Below are positions 39,330 to 47,728 of a DNA stretch of 64,000 nucleotides, piece after piece (the stretch's first letter is position 1; each line of letters starts with the position of its first letter). Under the pieces are notes generated by a model, which was not told where the DNA came from, made no database searches, and saw only the letters and a list, made by a program, of their open reading frames with translations. The position numbers were made by a program, and so were the translations under genes. The stretch comes from Kribbella jiaozuonensis (GTDB lineage: Bacteria > Actinomycetota > Actinomycetes > Propionibacteriales > Kribbellaceae): assembly GCF_005233875.1 (NCBI RefSeq), contig NZ_SZPZ01000001.1:1364001-1428000 (forward strand). Direction: 5' to 3'.

Positions 39330-40516
39330 CGAAGCTCGCGGAACGTACGGCGGAGGTCGTCGGTCCATTCCGTTGGGAGCTCCCACGGGATGAAGTGGCC
39401 GCCGTTGGGGTGGGCGGTGATGTTGGTGTGGTTGTACCAGGCGGCGCGGTCGCTGGCGAGGAAGTTGTCGACGCGTTCCTGTGGGGTGTGTACGCCGGGC
39501 GGGTCCTCGTGGCCGACGAACGTGATCCCGGTCGGCGCTTCGATCACCGGCGTACGGTCGTGGGACGGCGTCCACGGGTAGCGGTTGTTGTTCGCGTACG
39601 TACGGATCGAGGTGTCGATCGCGTTGCCGGCCCAGAAGATCGTCGCGTGCGTGAGCAGGTCGTCGTCGGTGAACGCCTTCTCGCTCTCGGCCCACTTCTG
39701 CCAGCGTTCCATGATCCACGCGAGCATGCCCGCGGGTGAATCGGCGAGACCGAAACCGAGCGTGCTCGGGTCGAGTACGTGCACGGCCAGGTGGGACGCG
39801 AAGCGGTGCTCGAGCTCGAGGATCCGAGCGTGGATCTCCGGCGGTAGACCAGCTGGGATCGGGTTGCCGCCGCTCAGGTCCCACCCTCGGTCGCCGTTGA
39901 AGAACGAGAGCTTCAGCGCCGATCCGATGTGCATCCCGTACAGCTCATCGGCGTACTTGTGCCCGAGCTGCCCCGTCACCAGCGCGCCGACGTCACACCC
40001 GGCCGCGGCGTACTTCGGGTGCCCGAGAACTCCCGTCATGAGTTCGTGCCAGACGTCAGCGATCTTCCAGAAGTTCATGTCCGGCCGCGTCGGCGTCGAG
40101 AACCCGAAGCCGGGCAGCGACGGCACGATCACGTCGAACGCGTCCGCGGGATCCCCGCCGTAAGACGCTGGGTCGGCCAGCGGGTCGATCACCTTCGACC
40201 AGTGCCAGAACGTCCACGGCCAGCCGTGGCTGAGGATCAGCGGGATCGGATTCGGACCGACGCCGGGCTTGTGCATGAAGTGCACCGGTACGTCGCCGAC
40301 GTCGACCCGGTAGTGGTCGTAGGCGTTGATCGCGCGCTCGGCGGCACGCCAGTCGAAGCCGTCGGCCCAGTACTCGACCAGCGGTTGCAGGCGGGTACGT
40401 CGTACGCCGTAGAAACCGTCGTCGTTGCCGGCGTCGCGCGGCCATTTCGTGGCGACCAGGCGGCGCCGGAGGTCGTCGAGAACCTCGTCGGATACGTGGA
40501 TGGGCGTTGGAATCAT
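39326..40516 (-). CDS. Epoxide hydrolase (EHN-domain type)
   Basis: This 396-residue enzyme hydrates epoxides to diols. The N-terminal EHN domain is IHVSDEVLDDLRRRLVATKW with YWADGFDWRAAERAINAYDH. The alpha/beta core has the oxyanion HGWPWTFWHW, the nucleophile Asp in AAAGCDVGALVTGQLGH and the catalytic His in NGGHFIPWELP. It is co-transcribed with an upstream MarR gene (ATGA overlap), which suggests induction by the substrate or a related aromatic compound. Confidence 0.9.
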   Translation of the reverse strand: MIPTPIHVSDEVLDDLRRRLVATKWPRDAGNDDGFYGVRRTRLQPLVEYWADGFDWRAAERAINAYDHYRVDVGDVPVHFMHKPGVGPNPIPLILSHGWPWTFWHWSKVIDPLADPASYGGDPADAFDVIVPSLPGFGFSTPTRPDMNFWKIADVWHELMTGVLGHPKYAAAGCDVGALVTGQLGHKYADELYGMHIGSALKLSFFNGDRGWDLSGGNPIPAGLPPEIHARILELEHRFASHLAVHVLDPSTLGFGLADSPAGMLAWIMERWQKWAESEKAFTDDDLLTHATIFWAGNAIDTSIRTYANNNRYPWTPSHDRTPVIEAPTGITFVGHEDPPGVHTPQERVDNFLASDRAAWYNHTNITAHPNGGHFIPWELPTEWTDDLRRTFRELR

Positions 40517-40935
40517 GGGGAGTCCTCAGCAAGCTCGGTCAAGCGATGGAGTACGTCGACGGAGCCCGCGAGCACGGCACGCTCCTCAGGCGTCAGCTGG
40601 TCGACGAGTGCGGTCAGTTTCGCGACCCGGTGCGCGTGCCGGGAGTGGACGATCTCCTGACCCGCGCTGGTCAGGGAGATCAGGCTGGCCCGGCCGTCAC
40701 TGGGGTCGGGGCGGCGTTGGAGGAGACCGTCCTGCTCGAGCTTCGCGACCAGGCTGGTCAGGGCGGGTTGTTTCAGCTGCTCCGTCGGGAGGAGCTCGGT
40801 GAGACGCATCGGGCCGGTCCGGTCGAGCGTGTGCAGCACCGAGAGGGTGGAGAAGTTGAATCTCCGCACCGACGGCAGCCGGATGAAGATCGTGTTGAAG
40901 TCCTCGATGACAGTCGTCAGCCGATCGACATCCAT
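40513..40935 (-). CDS. MarR-family regulator of the epoxide hydrolase operon
   Basis: This is a 140-residue MarR protein: FNFSTLSVLHTLDRTGPMRL, PTEQLKQPALTSLVAKLEQD and GLLQRRPDPSDGRASLISLT (wing). Its stop overlaps the epoxide hydrolase start by 4 bp. The ATG is only 7 nt from a clear -10 box, so the mRNA is probably leaderless. Confidence 0.87.
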   Translation of the reverse strand: MDVDRLTTVIEDFNTIFIRLPSVRRFNFSTLSVLHTLDRTGPMRLTELLPTEQLKQPALTSLVAKLEQDGLLQRRPDPSDGRASLISLTSAGQEIVHSRHAHRVAKLTALVDQLTPEERAVLAGSVDVLHRLTELAEDSP

Positions 40936-40942
40936 GCCGACG

Positions 40943-40970
40943 ACTATATCAATTTTCGATGTATGTTCAA
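40943..40970 (-). promoter_or_regulatory. Sigma-70-like promoter for the MarR-epoxide hydrolase operon
   Basis: On the minus strand, TTGAAC (40970-40965) and TATAGT (40948-40943) are separated by 16 bp, and the ATG follows 7 nt later. The spacer contains an imperfect AT-rich dyad where MarR could bind. Confidence 0.7.
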
Positions 40971-40971
40971 G

Positions 40972-43053
40972 TCAGTTGCTGAGGGCAACGGATACGGTGA
41001 ACGCGGTGTCGCCGGATTTCAGCGTCAGGACGGCGGCGTCCGCGCTGTCCGGGAGCTTGCCCTTGAACGTGATCGTGCCGTGCTCGGTGCCGCCGGCCGC
41101 GACCTTGCTCGGCCAGTTGCTGCGGCGGGTGTCGGCGCGCAGGGCGGTGCCGTCCGCGGCGGTGAACGTCGCGCCGGCGATCGGGATCGTGACGGGCTCC
41201 TTCGCGCCGTTCGCGAGCATCACCTCGACGCGGGTGAAATGGCTCGTGTACGTGACGTTCTCGACCGTGATCGTGACCGCGGAGGAGGGTTTCGCGACGG
41301 GTTTCACCAGCCGGTCCTCGCCGGATTCGTTGCCGGTCAGGTAGCCGCCGACGTACTGCGTGCCCGCGGTCAGCGCGAACCCGCCGACGCCGACGCCGAC
41401 GAGCACGACGGCGATCGCGATCAGGATCGAGACGTCGAACCGGCCAGGCGGGTGGTCCTTCGGCGCGGCCGCGTCGAGCAGCGCGAGCACCATCGCCACC
41501 ACCAGCGCGATCCCCGGCGGCACCAGCCAGCGCAGTTCGCCGCCGGGTCCGTCGGCGAGGAACGTCACGATGAGGTTCACGATCAGCCCGAGAACGATGA
41601 TCCCCGCGGCAACGATCAGCACCCGAGGCAGCCGCACGGTCCCGACAGCATCACCCTCGAACCCCGCCGTACGCCCGTCTCCGTCGGTCAGCCGGTCTGC
41701 ATTCGTACGCCGGTCTCCGGGCAGGCGGTCCGCGTTCGTACGCCGGTCGGGGTTGGCGCGTCGGTCCGCGTTCGTACGGCGGTCGGCGCCGGGCAGCCGT
41801 CGCTCGGGCTGCGCACGGCTCGGTTCAGGCCAGCTGTCGGACGTGTTCCAGTTCGGCTCCGCCTGCTCAACCCGAGCCGAAATCTCCCGCGGCGTCCGAA
41901 CCGGCTCCGGGTTATCCGCCGACGGATACGCCGCCCACCCCCCATCGCCCACCCGATCCTCCACTTCAAACCCCGGCACTACCCCCGCAGCCCCATACTC
42001 ATCCGCCTCGTACGCCGCCTCGCCGTACTGCCGGCCACCACCCGCGTCCTGGTCGTCCCGGTACTCTGCCGCGTCGCCCTGGTACGCCGGTTCGCCGTAC
42101 TCCTCGCCACCACCCCCGCCCTGGTCAGCCGGGTACTCCGCCGCCTCGCCCCGGTTCACCGGCTCGCCGTACCGCTCACCACCGTCGGCCGCGCTGGCCC
42201 GTCCTACCGGCTCGCCGTACCGCTGGCCATCGACCGCGCCCTGGTCGCCCCGGTACTCCGCTCCCTCGGCCCGGCCTGCCGGTTCGCCGTACTCCTCGCC
42301 ACCAGCCCCGCCCTGGTCGGCCCGGTACGGCTCCGCCTCGGCCCGGTTCACCGGTTCGTCGTACCGCTCACCACCGCCTGCAGCTTCGTCAGCCGACCAT
42401 GGCTCCTCGGCCGGCGGAAAGGCCCGGCCCGGCGCCCCGCCCGCAGGTGCGGGAGGTGCAGCTGCCGGCCAGGAGCTGGCAGTCGGAGGCGCGGCCGGCG
42501 CGGGCGGCTGAGGAGCTGCTGCCCGTACGTCGGCCTGCTCGGCGTCAGCCGGATATGCCCTCGGCTCGGCCTCAGCCGCGTACCCACCCGGCTCGGCCTC
42601 AGCCGCATACTCGCCGGGCTCCGGGGCAGCCGCATATCCGCCCGACTCCGCCCCCGCCGCGTATCCGCCCGACTCCGCCCCCGTCGCGTACCCGCTCGGC
42701 TGGGGGCCCGCCGCATACGAGTCGTCCGGCTGACCGCTCGCCGGGGTGACCGGGTCGGGGATGGTCGACTTGTGGAAGGTGAGGACCGAGCGGCCGATGT
42801 GGATGCGGTCGCCGGTGGTGAGGGCTGTCGGCGCGGTGATGCGGTGCCCGTTCAGGCCGGTGCCGTTGCGGGACTCGTCGTGGAGGGTCCAGGTGGTGCC
42901 GTCGCGGGACAGGCGGGCGTGGATGCGGGAGATCTGGTCGTCCGCCTGCAGGCGGATATCGGCGTTGGAGGCGCGGCCGATGGTGATCGTGTCGGCCTCG
43001 GCCGGCAGCGTCCAGCGCTGCTCGCCGAGCGACAGCACGAATTCGGTTTCCAC
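40972..43053 (-). CDS. FHA-domain membrane protein with repetitive linker
   Basis: This is a 693-residue protein. Residues 5-95 form a forkhead-associated domain that binds phosphothreonine (ITIGRASNADIRLQ, ISRIHARLSRDGTTWTLHDE, SRNGTGLNGHRI). About 330 residues of low-complexity repeats follow: GGYAAGAES units, YGEP-x-R-A-E-x-AEYR units and DRRTNADR units. Three membrane helices (LIVAAGIIVLGLIVNLIVTF, WLVPPGIALVVAMVLALL, ILIAIAVVLVGVGVGGFALT) lead to an external DUF4352-like beta domain (TITVENVTYTSHFTRVEVML). It may link a Ser/Thr kinase signal to the cell envelope; partners are not encoded nearby. Confidence 0.83.
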   Translation of the reverse strand: METEFVLSLGEQRWTLPAEADTITIGRASNADIRLQADDQISRIHARLSRDGTTWTLHDESRNGTGLNGHRITAPTALTTGDRIHIGRSVLTFHKSTIPDPVTPASGQPDDSYAAGPQPSGYATGAESGGYAAGAESGGYAAAPEPGEYAAEAEPGGYAAEAEPRAYPADAEQADVRAAAPQPPAPAAPPTASSWPAAAPPAPAGGAPGRAFPPAEEPWSADEAAGGGERYDEPVNRAEAEPYRADQGGAGGEEYGEPAGRAEGAEYRGDQGAVDGQRYGEPVGRASAADGGERYGEPVNRGEAAEYPADQGGGGGEEYGEPAYQGDAAEYRDDQDAGGGRQYGEAAYEADEYGAAGVVPGFEVEDRVGDGGWAAYPSADNPEPVRTPREISARVEQAEPNWNTSDSWPEPSRAQPERRLPGADRRTNADRRANPDRRTNADRLPGDRRTNADRLTDGDGRTAGFEGDAVGTVRLPRVLIVAAGIIVLGLIVNLIVTFLADGPGGELRWLVPPGIALVVAMVLALLDAAAPKDHPPGRFDVSILIAIAVVLVGVGVGGFALTAGTQYVGGYLTGNESGEDRLVKPVAKPSSAVTITVENVTYTSHFTRVEVMLANGAKEPVTIPIAGATFTAADGTALRADTRRSNWPSKVAAGGTEHGTITFKGKLPDSADAAVLTLKSGDTAFTVSVALSN

Positions 43054-43530
43054 TCACACCCCAGCCGGCGTCATCCTGATCGCGATCCCGTCGCGCCGCT
43101 GCCGGCGCGTCGCACCCCGCGGCAGCCAACCCGTCTGCGCGATTCTGCCATCCGCACCCGCCCCTTACCACCGGCAGTACCCACCCACCACCCTCCGCGA
43201 CACCCCCCTCACGCCCCGGACCGAACGCCCCGACCCCGCGACCCCGGATTGTCACAAATCTCAGGATTCGGGCGCCTTTGTCAGCTGTTAGTAGCGATGA
43301 CAACGCGGTCAGTTGTCGTAAGGGTGCCAACGGCACGGTAGCGCCTTGCCCGGGTGCGATCGCGGACATAGTGTCCCCCCGCGCGATTCATCAGGGTTGG
43401 ATGAAAAAGGGGGATTTTTCGCGGTAGCCCGGTGAATAGGCCGGAGGTTCCAGGCGGAGTGGTGCACCGCCTGCAGTCCGGCGAGGCGCAACCCGCCCAA
43501 AGCACCGCATTCGCGAAGGGACCAATACCA
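43054..43530. promoter_or_regulatory. Intergenic region with divergent promoters and possible leader
   Basis: This 477-bp gap lies between the FHA gene and the M4 protease gene. The left 200 bp are C-rich with no features. At 43403-43420, GAAAAA-ggggga-TTTTTC is a perfect 6+6 inverted repeat, about 110 bp before the protease ATG. A further repeat AGGCGG / CCGCCT near 43452 and other G/C pairs suggest a folded 5' leader, but I cannot assign a riboswitch class. Confidence 0.35.
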
Positions 43531-45843
43531 ATGGTCTTGTTCCAGCGTTCTCGAAAGCCTGCCGTCTTCTTGGGCCTCACCGGCCTGGCAGCGGCAGCAC
43601 TCGCCGGATTCGGTACGTCGGCCGCAGGTGCCGCGCCGAGTGCGGCACCCCCGCCCCGGCCCTCGCAGGCGCAGTCGAAGGCGTTCGCCGTCGACTCCGC
43701 GTCGTCGCTGGTCGCCGGCCGGCCGAGCGCACTGCATGCCTCGAAGGACGACAAGTTCACCGCGAAACCGGTGATCTCGGAGCCGTCCGGCCTGCAGTAC
43801 GTCCCGTACGAGCGCTCGTACAAGGGTCTCCCGGTCATCGGTGGTGACTTCGTCGTCGTCACCGACGCCAAGGGGGCCGTGAAATCCACCTCGGTCGCGC
43901 AGACCACCGCCGTACCCGACCTGTCCACGGCCGCCAAGGTGACGGCCGCGACCGCGCAGAAGACCGCCACCAAGCAGCTGAAGAAGGTCGACTCCTCGAC
44001 CACGCCGACGCTCGCGGTCTACGCGCTCAACGGCACCCCGAAGCTCGCCTGGCAGTCCCGGGTCAGCGGCACCAACGGCAGCGAGCCGTCGAGCCTGTCG
44101 GTGTACGTCGACGCGCAGAGCGGCAAGGTGCTCGGTACCCAGGAGCACGTGATGGCCGGCAACGGCACCGCGGCGTACAGCGGACCGAACCCGGTCCACC
44201 TGGACACCACCCAGTCCGGCAGCACGTTCTCGATGAAGGACCCGACCACCACCAACCAGTCCTGCCAGGACGCGGCGAACAACACCACGTTCTCCGGTCC
44301 GGACGACAACTGGGGCAACGGTACGGCGTCCAACAAGGAGACCGGCTGCGTCGACGCGCTCTTCACGGCCCAGACCGAGAAGCACATGCTGAACGACTGG
44401 CTCGGTCGTAACGGCTTCGACGGCAGCGGCGGCGGCTGGCCGATCCGCGTCGGCCTGAACGACGAGAACGCGTACTACGACGGCACGCAGGTGCAGGTCG
44501 GTCACAACACGGCCGGCGGCTGGATCGGTTCGATGGACGTCGTGGGCCACGAGCTCGGCCACGGCATCGACGACCACACCCCGGGCGGCATCTCGGGTTC
44601 GGGCACGCAGGAGTTCGTCGCCGACACGTTCGGTGCGGCCACCGAGTGGTACAGCAACCAGTCCTCGGCCTACGACCCGCCGGACTTCCTGGTCGGTGAA
44701 GAGGTCAACCTGGTCGGCAGCGGCCCGATCCGCAACATGTACAACCCGTCGGCGGTCGGCGACCCGAACTGCTACTCGAGCTCGATCCCGGGCGCCGAGG
44801 TGCACGCGGCCGCCGGTCCTGGCGACCACTGGTTCGTGCTGCTGTCCCAGGGCAGCGGCGGTAACCCGAACGTCCCGACCTGCAACAGCTCGTCGGTGAC
44901 CGGTCTGGGTATCCAGAAGGCCATCAAGATCATGTACAACGCGATGCTGATGAAGACCAGCAGCAGCTCGTACCTGAAGTACCGGACCTGGACCCTGACC
45001 GCGGCGAAGAACCTGTACCCGGGCAGCTGCACCGAGTTCAACACGGTCAAGGCGGCGTGGGACGCGGTCAGCGTTCCGGCCCAGTCGGCCGACCCGACCT
45101 GCAGCAGCACCGGCGGCGTCACGGTCACCAACCCGGGCAACAAGACCGGCACCGTCGGTACGGCGATCGCATCGTTCACGCTGTCGGCCACCGGCGGCAC
45201 CGCGCCGTACACCTGGTCCGCGACCGGTCTGCCGGCCGGCATCACCATCGGTTCCTCCACGGGCACCGTGTCCGGTACGCCGACCACCGCCGGCACCTAC
45301 AACGTGACCGCCACGGCCACCGCGAGTGCCGGAGGATCCGGTAGCGCTTCCTTCACGATCAGCGTCAGCCCGGTCGGTGGCGGCTGCTCCTCGCCGGGCC
45401 AGAAGCTCGGCAACCCGGGCTTCGAGACCGGCACGGCGACGCCGTGGTCGGCCTCGACCGGAGTCATCGACAACACCGCCTCCCAGCCCGCACACGGCGG
45501 CACCTGGAAGGCGTGGCTGGACGGCTACGGCCAGACCCACACCGACACGCTGAGCCAGTCGGTCACCATCCCGGCCGGTTGCGCGGCGACGCTCTCCTTC
45601 TACCTGCACATCGATTCTGCGGAGACCACCACGACTACGCAGTACGACAAGCTGACGGTGAAGGCGGGCTCGACGACGCTGGCGACGTACTCGAACCTGA
45701 ACAAGGCGAGCGGCTACTCGCTCAAGTCGTTCAACGTCTCGTCGTTCGCCGGCCAGACGGTGTCGATCAGCTTCACCGGCACCGAGGACAGCTCCCTGCA
45801 GACCTCGTTCGTCATCGACGACACAGGCCTCAACCTGAGCTGA
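43531..45843 (+). CDS. Secreted M4 (thermolysin-family) metalloprotease
   Basis: This 770-residue extracellular protease has a signal sequence (VFLGLTGLAAAALAGFGTSA). A propeptide of about 200 residues follows (FTP/PepSY type: GLPVIGGDFVVVTDAKGAVK), then the catalytic domain with VVGHELGHGIDDHTPG (His, His, Glu) and GTQEFVADTFGAATEW (third ligand Glu). A putative Ig domain follows (VTVTNPGNKTGTVGTAIASF to about residue 615). The C-terminal jelly-roll (LGNPGFETGTATPWSASTG, FVIDDTGLNLS) is a likely substrate-binding module. ATG 43531 is preceded by GAAGGG. Confidence 0.93.
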   Translation: MVLFQRSRKPAVFLGLTGLAAAALAGFGTSAAGAAPSAAPPPRPSQAQSKAFAVDSASSLVAGRPSALHASKDDKFTAKPVISEPSGLQYVPYERSYKGLPVIGGDFVVVTDAKGAVKSTSVAQTTAVPDLSTAAKVTAATAQKTATKQLKKVDSSTTPTLAVYALNGTPKLAWQSRVSGTNGSEPSSLSVYVDAQSGKVLGTQEHVMAGNGTAAYSGPNPVHLDTTQSGSTFSMKDPTTTNQSCQDAANNTTFSGPDDNWGNGTASNKETGCVDALFTAQTEKHMLNDWLGRNGFDGSGGGWPIRVGLNDENAYYDGTQVQVGHNTAGGWIGSMDVVGHELGHGIDDHTPGGISGSGTQEFVADTFGAATEWYSNQSSAYDPPDFLVGEEVNLVGSGPIRNMYNPSAVGDPNCYSSSIPGAEVHAAAGPGDHWFVLLSQGSGGNPNVPTCNSSSVTGLGIQKAIKIMYNAMLMKTSSSSYLKYRTWTLTAAKNLYPGSCTEFNTVKAAWDAVSVPAQSADPTCSSTGGVTVTNPGNKTGTVGTAIASFTLSATGGTAPYTWSATGLPAGITIGSSTGTVSGTPTTAGTYNVTATATASAGGSGSASFTISVSPVGGGCSSPGQKLGNPGFETGTATPWSASTGVIDNTASQPAHGGTWKAWLDGYGQTHTDTLSQSVTIPAGCAATLSFYLHIDSAETTTTTQYDKLTVKAGSTTLATYSNLNKASGYSLKSFNVSSFAGQTVSISFTGTEDSSLQTSFVIDDTGLNLS

Positions 45844-45858
45844 CCCCCTGAAATGAAC

Positions 45859-45892
45859 CCGGCCGCCGCACCTTCGGGGGTGCGGCGGCCGG
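45859..45892. terminator. Terminator with UUCG tetraloop, shared by convergent genes
   Basis: CCGGCCGCCGCACC pairs with GGTGCGGCGGCCGG around a ttcggg loop (or c-UUCG-g with an extended stem). The 14-bp GC stem lies 16 bp after the protease stop and ends 1 bp before the convergent gene's stop. The T-tract is poor on both sides. Confidence 0.8.
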
Positions 45893-45893
45893 C

Positions 45894-46352
45894 TCATGTT
45901 TCGGGCGGCTGAGACAACCGCGCCCCGCGCAGGTTCGCCTGCCGGAGAACAGCACCAGTCAGATTCACGTCTCGGAGGTCCAAGCCACGCAAGTCAGCAC
46001 CTGTCAGGTCAGCACCGCTCAGGTCTGCTCCGCTCAGCCGGGACGACGCTGAGCTGGAACCGGTTGACGGTGGAACCGCGGGCGTGGGATGCGCAACCGG
46101 TGCGGGTACTTGTGTCGCCACTCTCTTCGACCCACGCCGGGGGCCTTGTAGACGGCGCCAACGAGATCTCGCCTGTGTCCTCAGTTGTGACCACGGGTTA
46201 ATGCCCGCACCCAGAACCAAGCCGAGCGCCAGGACCGCCATGTATCCCAGGGCCATAGCGGCGGCGGTCAGACCCCAACTCGCACTGACCGCGGCAAGAG
46301 CGGTCACACCACCCACTGGTACGGCCCAAGCCGTTACCCGCCTCACTCGCAC
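45894..46352 (-). CDS. Membrane-anchored pentapeptide-repeat protein
   Basis: This is a 152-residue protein. Two membrane helices (VTAWAVPVGGVTALAAVSAS, LTAAAMALGYMAVLALGLVL) are followed by a basic/Pro-rich linker. The C-terminal pentapeptide repeat block (LSGADLSGADLTGADLRGLD, LRDVNLTGAVLRQANLRGAR) has about nine repeats. The short beta helix would lie in the cytoplasm near the membrane. Function unknown. It shares a terminator with the protease gene. Confidence 0.8.
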   Translation of the reverse strand: MRVRRVTAWAVPVGGVTALAAVSASWGLTAAAMALGYMAVLALGLVLGAGINPWSQLRTQARSRWRRLQGPRRGSKRVATQVPAPVAHPTPAVPPSTGSSSASSRLSGADLSGADLTGADLRGLDLRDVNLTGAVLRQANLRGARLSQPPET

Positions 46353-46496
46353 GCCGCGTCGCCGTACATCGACGCTCCCTTCGTGTGTCGCTCCTATGAT
46401 CTCAAGGGCTGACGGTGCGCGTCGGCTGGCGCGCCGAGGTCTGGCTCTGGACGCGGGGCGGGGACATACTGACCGTCAGGGTGGGGAGGTCGTCGA

Positions 46497-46661
46497 ATGC
46501 AACGAGATCCCAGGGCACAAGGCACCGAGAGGCCCAAGGAGGGTGTCAAGGCAACCGTGGACGGCCCATGTCCTAAATGCGCGGATGGGGTGGTGAAAGA
46601 GGACGGGAACGGCGTCCTGCATTGCACGAACTGTAGTTGGCGACAGCCCGGACCTACCTGA
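46497..46661 (+). CDS. 54-residue zinc-ribbon protein
   Basis: This short gene reads MQRDPRAQGTERPKEG, then DGPCPKCADGVVKEDGNG and LHCTNCSWRQPGPT: two C-x2-C knuckles 15 residues apart, a classic zinc ribbon. GGGGAGGT lies 6 nt before the ATG. The stop TGA overlaps the ATG of the next gene (TGATG), so translation is coupled. It is too small for ordinary gene-length filters but clearly coding. No family recognised. Confidence 0.75.
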   Translation: MQRDPRAQGTERPKEGVKATVDGPCPKCADGVVKEDGNGVLHCTNCSWRQPGPT

Positions 46662-47728
46662 TGGCCGCGAGCATCCCGGGAACTGCGGCCTCGATCGGAA
46701 CACAGATCGGCCGCTACTTCAGCCTCACATCGCTGCTGCCGTCGATGCTGTTCGTCGTGTGGATCGTCGCACTGAGCGGGGCGGCGGAACCATTCGGCGA
46801 GTTCAAGCTCAGTGGTGCTGGGCATGCATTCGCTACGTTGACCACACCCAAGGTCGTATTGCTCATCGGGGCTGCACTGCTGCTGGGCTTTGTTATCCAT
46901 CCGCTGCAGTTCGCCACCGCGCAGTTGCTGGAAGGCTATTGGGGGACGCGCCCGTTCGCAGTCCGGCTCGCAACAGCGTTGGCCTTGCGTCACCGTGAGC
47001 GGCAGACCCGGCTGGAGAATACGGCCCGCACACTCGACCAGCAGGCGCAGAGATTGCTCAACGCAATGATCCGGTCGGAGATGTGTGGGGAGGAGTATGC
47101 CGCGTTGTCGCCTGAGGAACTGAGCTCCCTTCGAGTGACAATGAGCGCCAGGACGCGCGGGGCGTCTGTGCACGGGTTGCTCCTGGGGCGGTCCGCCGTC
47201 TTGAAGGTTTTGGCCACGATGCCACCGCAGGCTGATCGCATGCTGCCGACTCGACTCGGTAACGCGCTGCGACAGATCGAGGACACTGTCGGGCGAAGAT
47301 ACGGACTCAGCCTGGTGGCAGTGGCGCCGCATCTCACCGTGGCGGCTGCGCCGAGCCGGGCGGCGTATGTCGACGACACACGCGAGCAATTGGATATCTC
47401 CATCAGGCTTGCCTTCTTCGGACTCTTATCGGCCGTCGTCACCACTATCTGGTTGCTGGCGGCTGGTTGGTGGTTGCTCGTGGCCCTGGTCCCGTACGGG
47501 TTCGCGTACGTGACCTATCGGGGCGCCGTCGCTGCCGCCGGAGCGTGGGGCGCGGCGATCAAGACGTGTATGGATCTCGATCGGTTTGCGATGTACGACG
47601 CGATGCAGGTCGAACGGCCTGTTACTACTCGGGCCGAGCGCAGGCGCAACGCCGACCTGATGGATGTCCTTGGCGGCAGGTCGGCGGGTACGTCGGTCGC
47701 CTACGTTCGGCCCAAGCCGCCTAGCTGA
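46661..47728 (+). CDS. Multi-pass membrane protein of unknown function
   Basis: This 355-residue protein has helices near residues 22-42 (TSLLPSMLFVVWIVALSGAA), 62-82 (VVLLIGAALLLGFVIHPLQF) and two near 250-290 (LAFFGLLSAVVTTIWLLAAG, WWLLVALVPYGFAYVTYRGA). The long middle part is helical and polar (RHRERQTRLENTARTLDQQA, MPPQADRMLPTRLGNALRQI). I recognise no family. It starts inside the stop of the zinc-ribbon gene, so the two very likely work together. Codon use is a little less GC-rich than neighbours. Confidence 0.75.
   Translation: MAASIPGTAASIGTQIGRYFSLTSLLPSMLFVVWIVALSGAAEPFGEFKLSGAGHAFATLTTPKVVLLIGAALLLGFVIHPLQFATAQLLEGYWGTRPFAVRLATALALRHRERQTRLENTARTLDQQAQRLLNAMIRSEMCGEEYAALSPEELSSLRVTMSARTRGASVHGLLLGRSAVLKVLATMPPQADRMLPTRLGNALRQIEDTVGRRYGLSLVAVAPHLTVAAAPSRAAYVDDTREQLDISIRLAFFGLLSAVVTTIWLLAAGWWLLVALVPYGFAYVTYRGAVAAAGAWGAAIKTCMDLDRFAMYDAMQVERPVTTRAERRRNADLMDVLGGRSAGTSVAYVRPKPPS

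Noticed and set aside
43309..45897. Minus-strand open frame of 862 codons
   Set aside because: It is antisense to the M4 protease gene; low-complexity Arg/Gly/Val composition and no motif.
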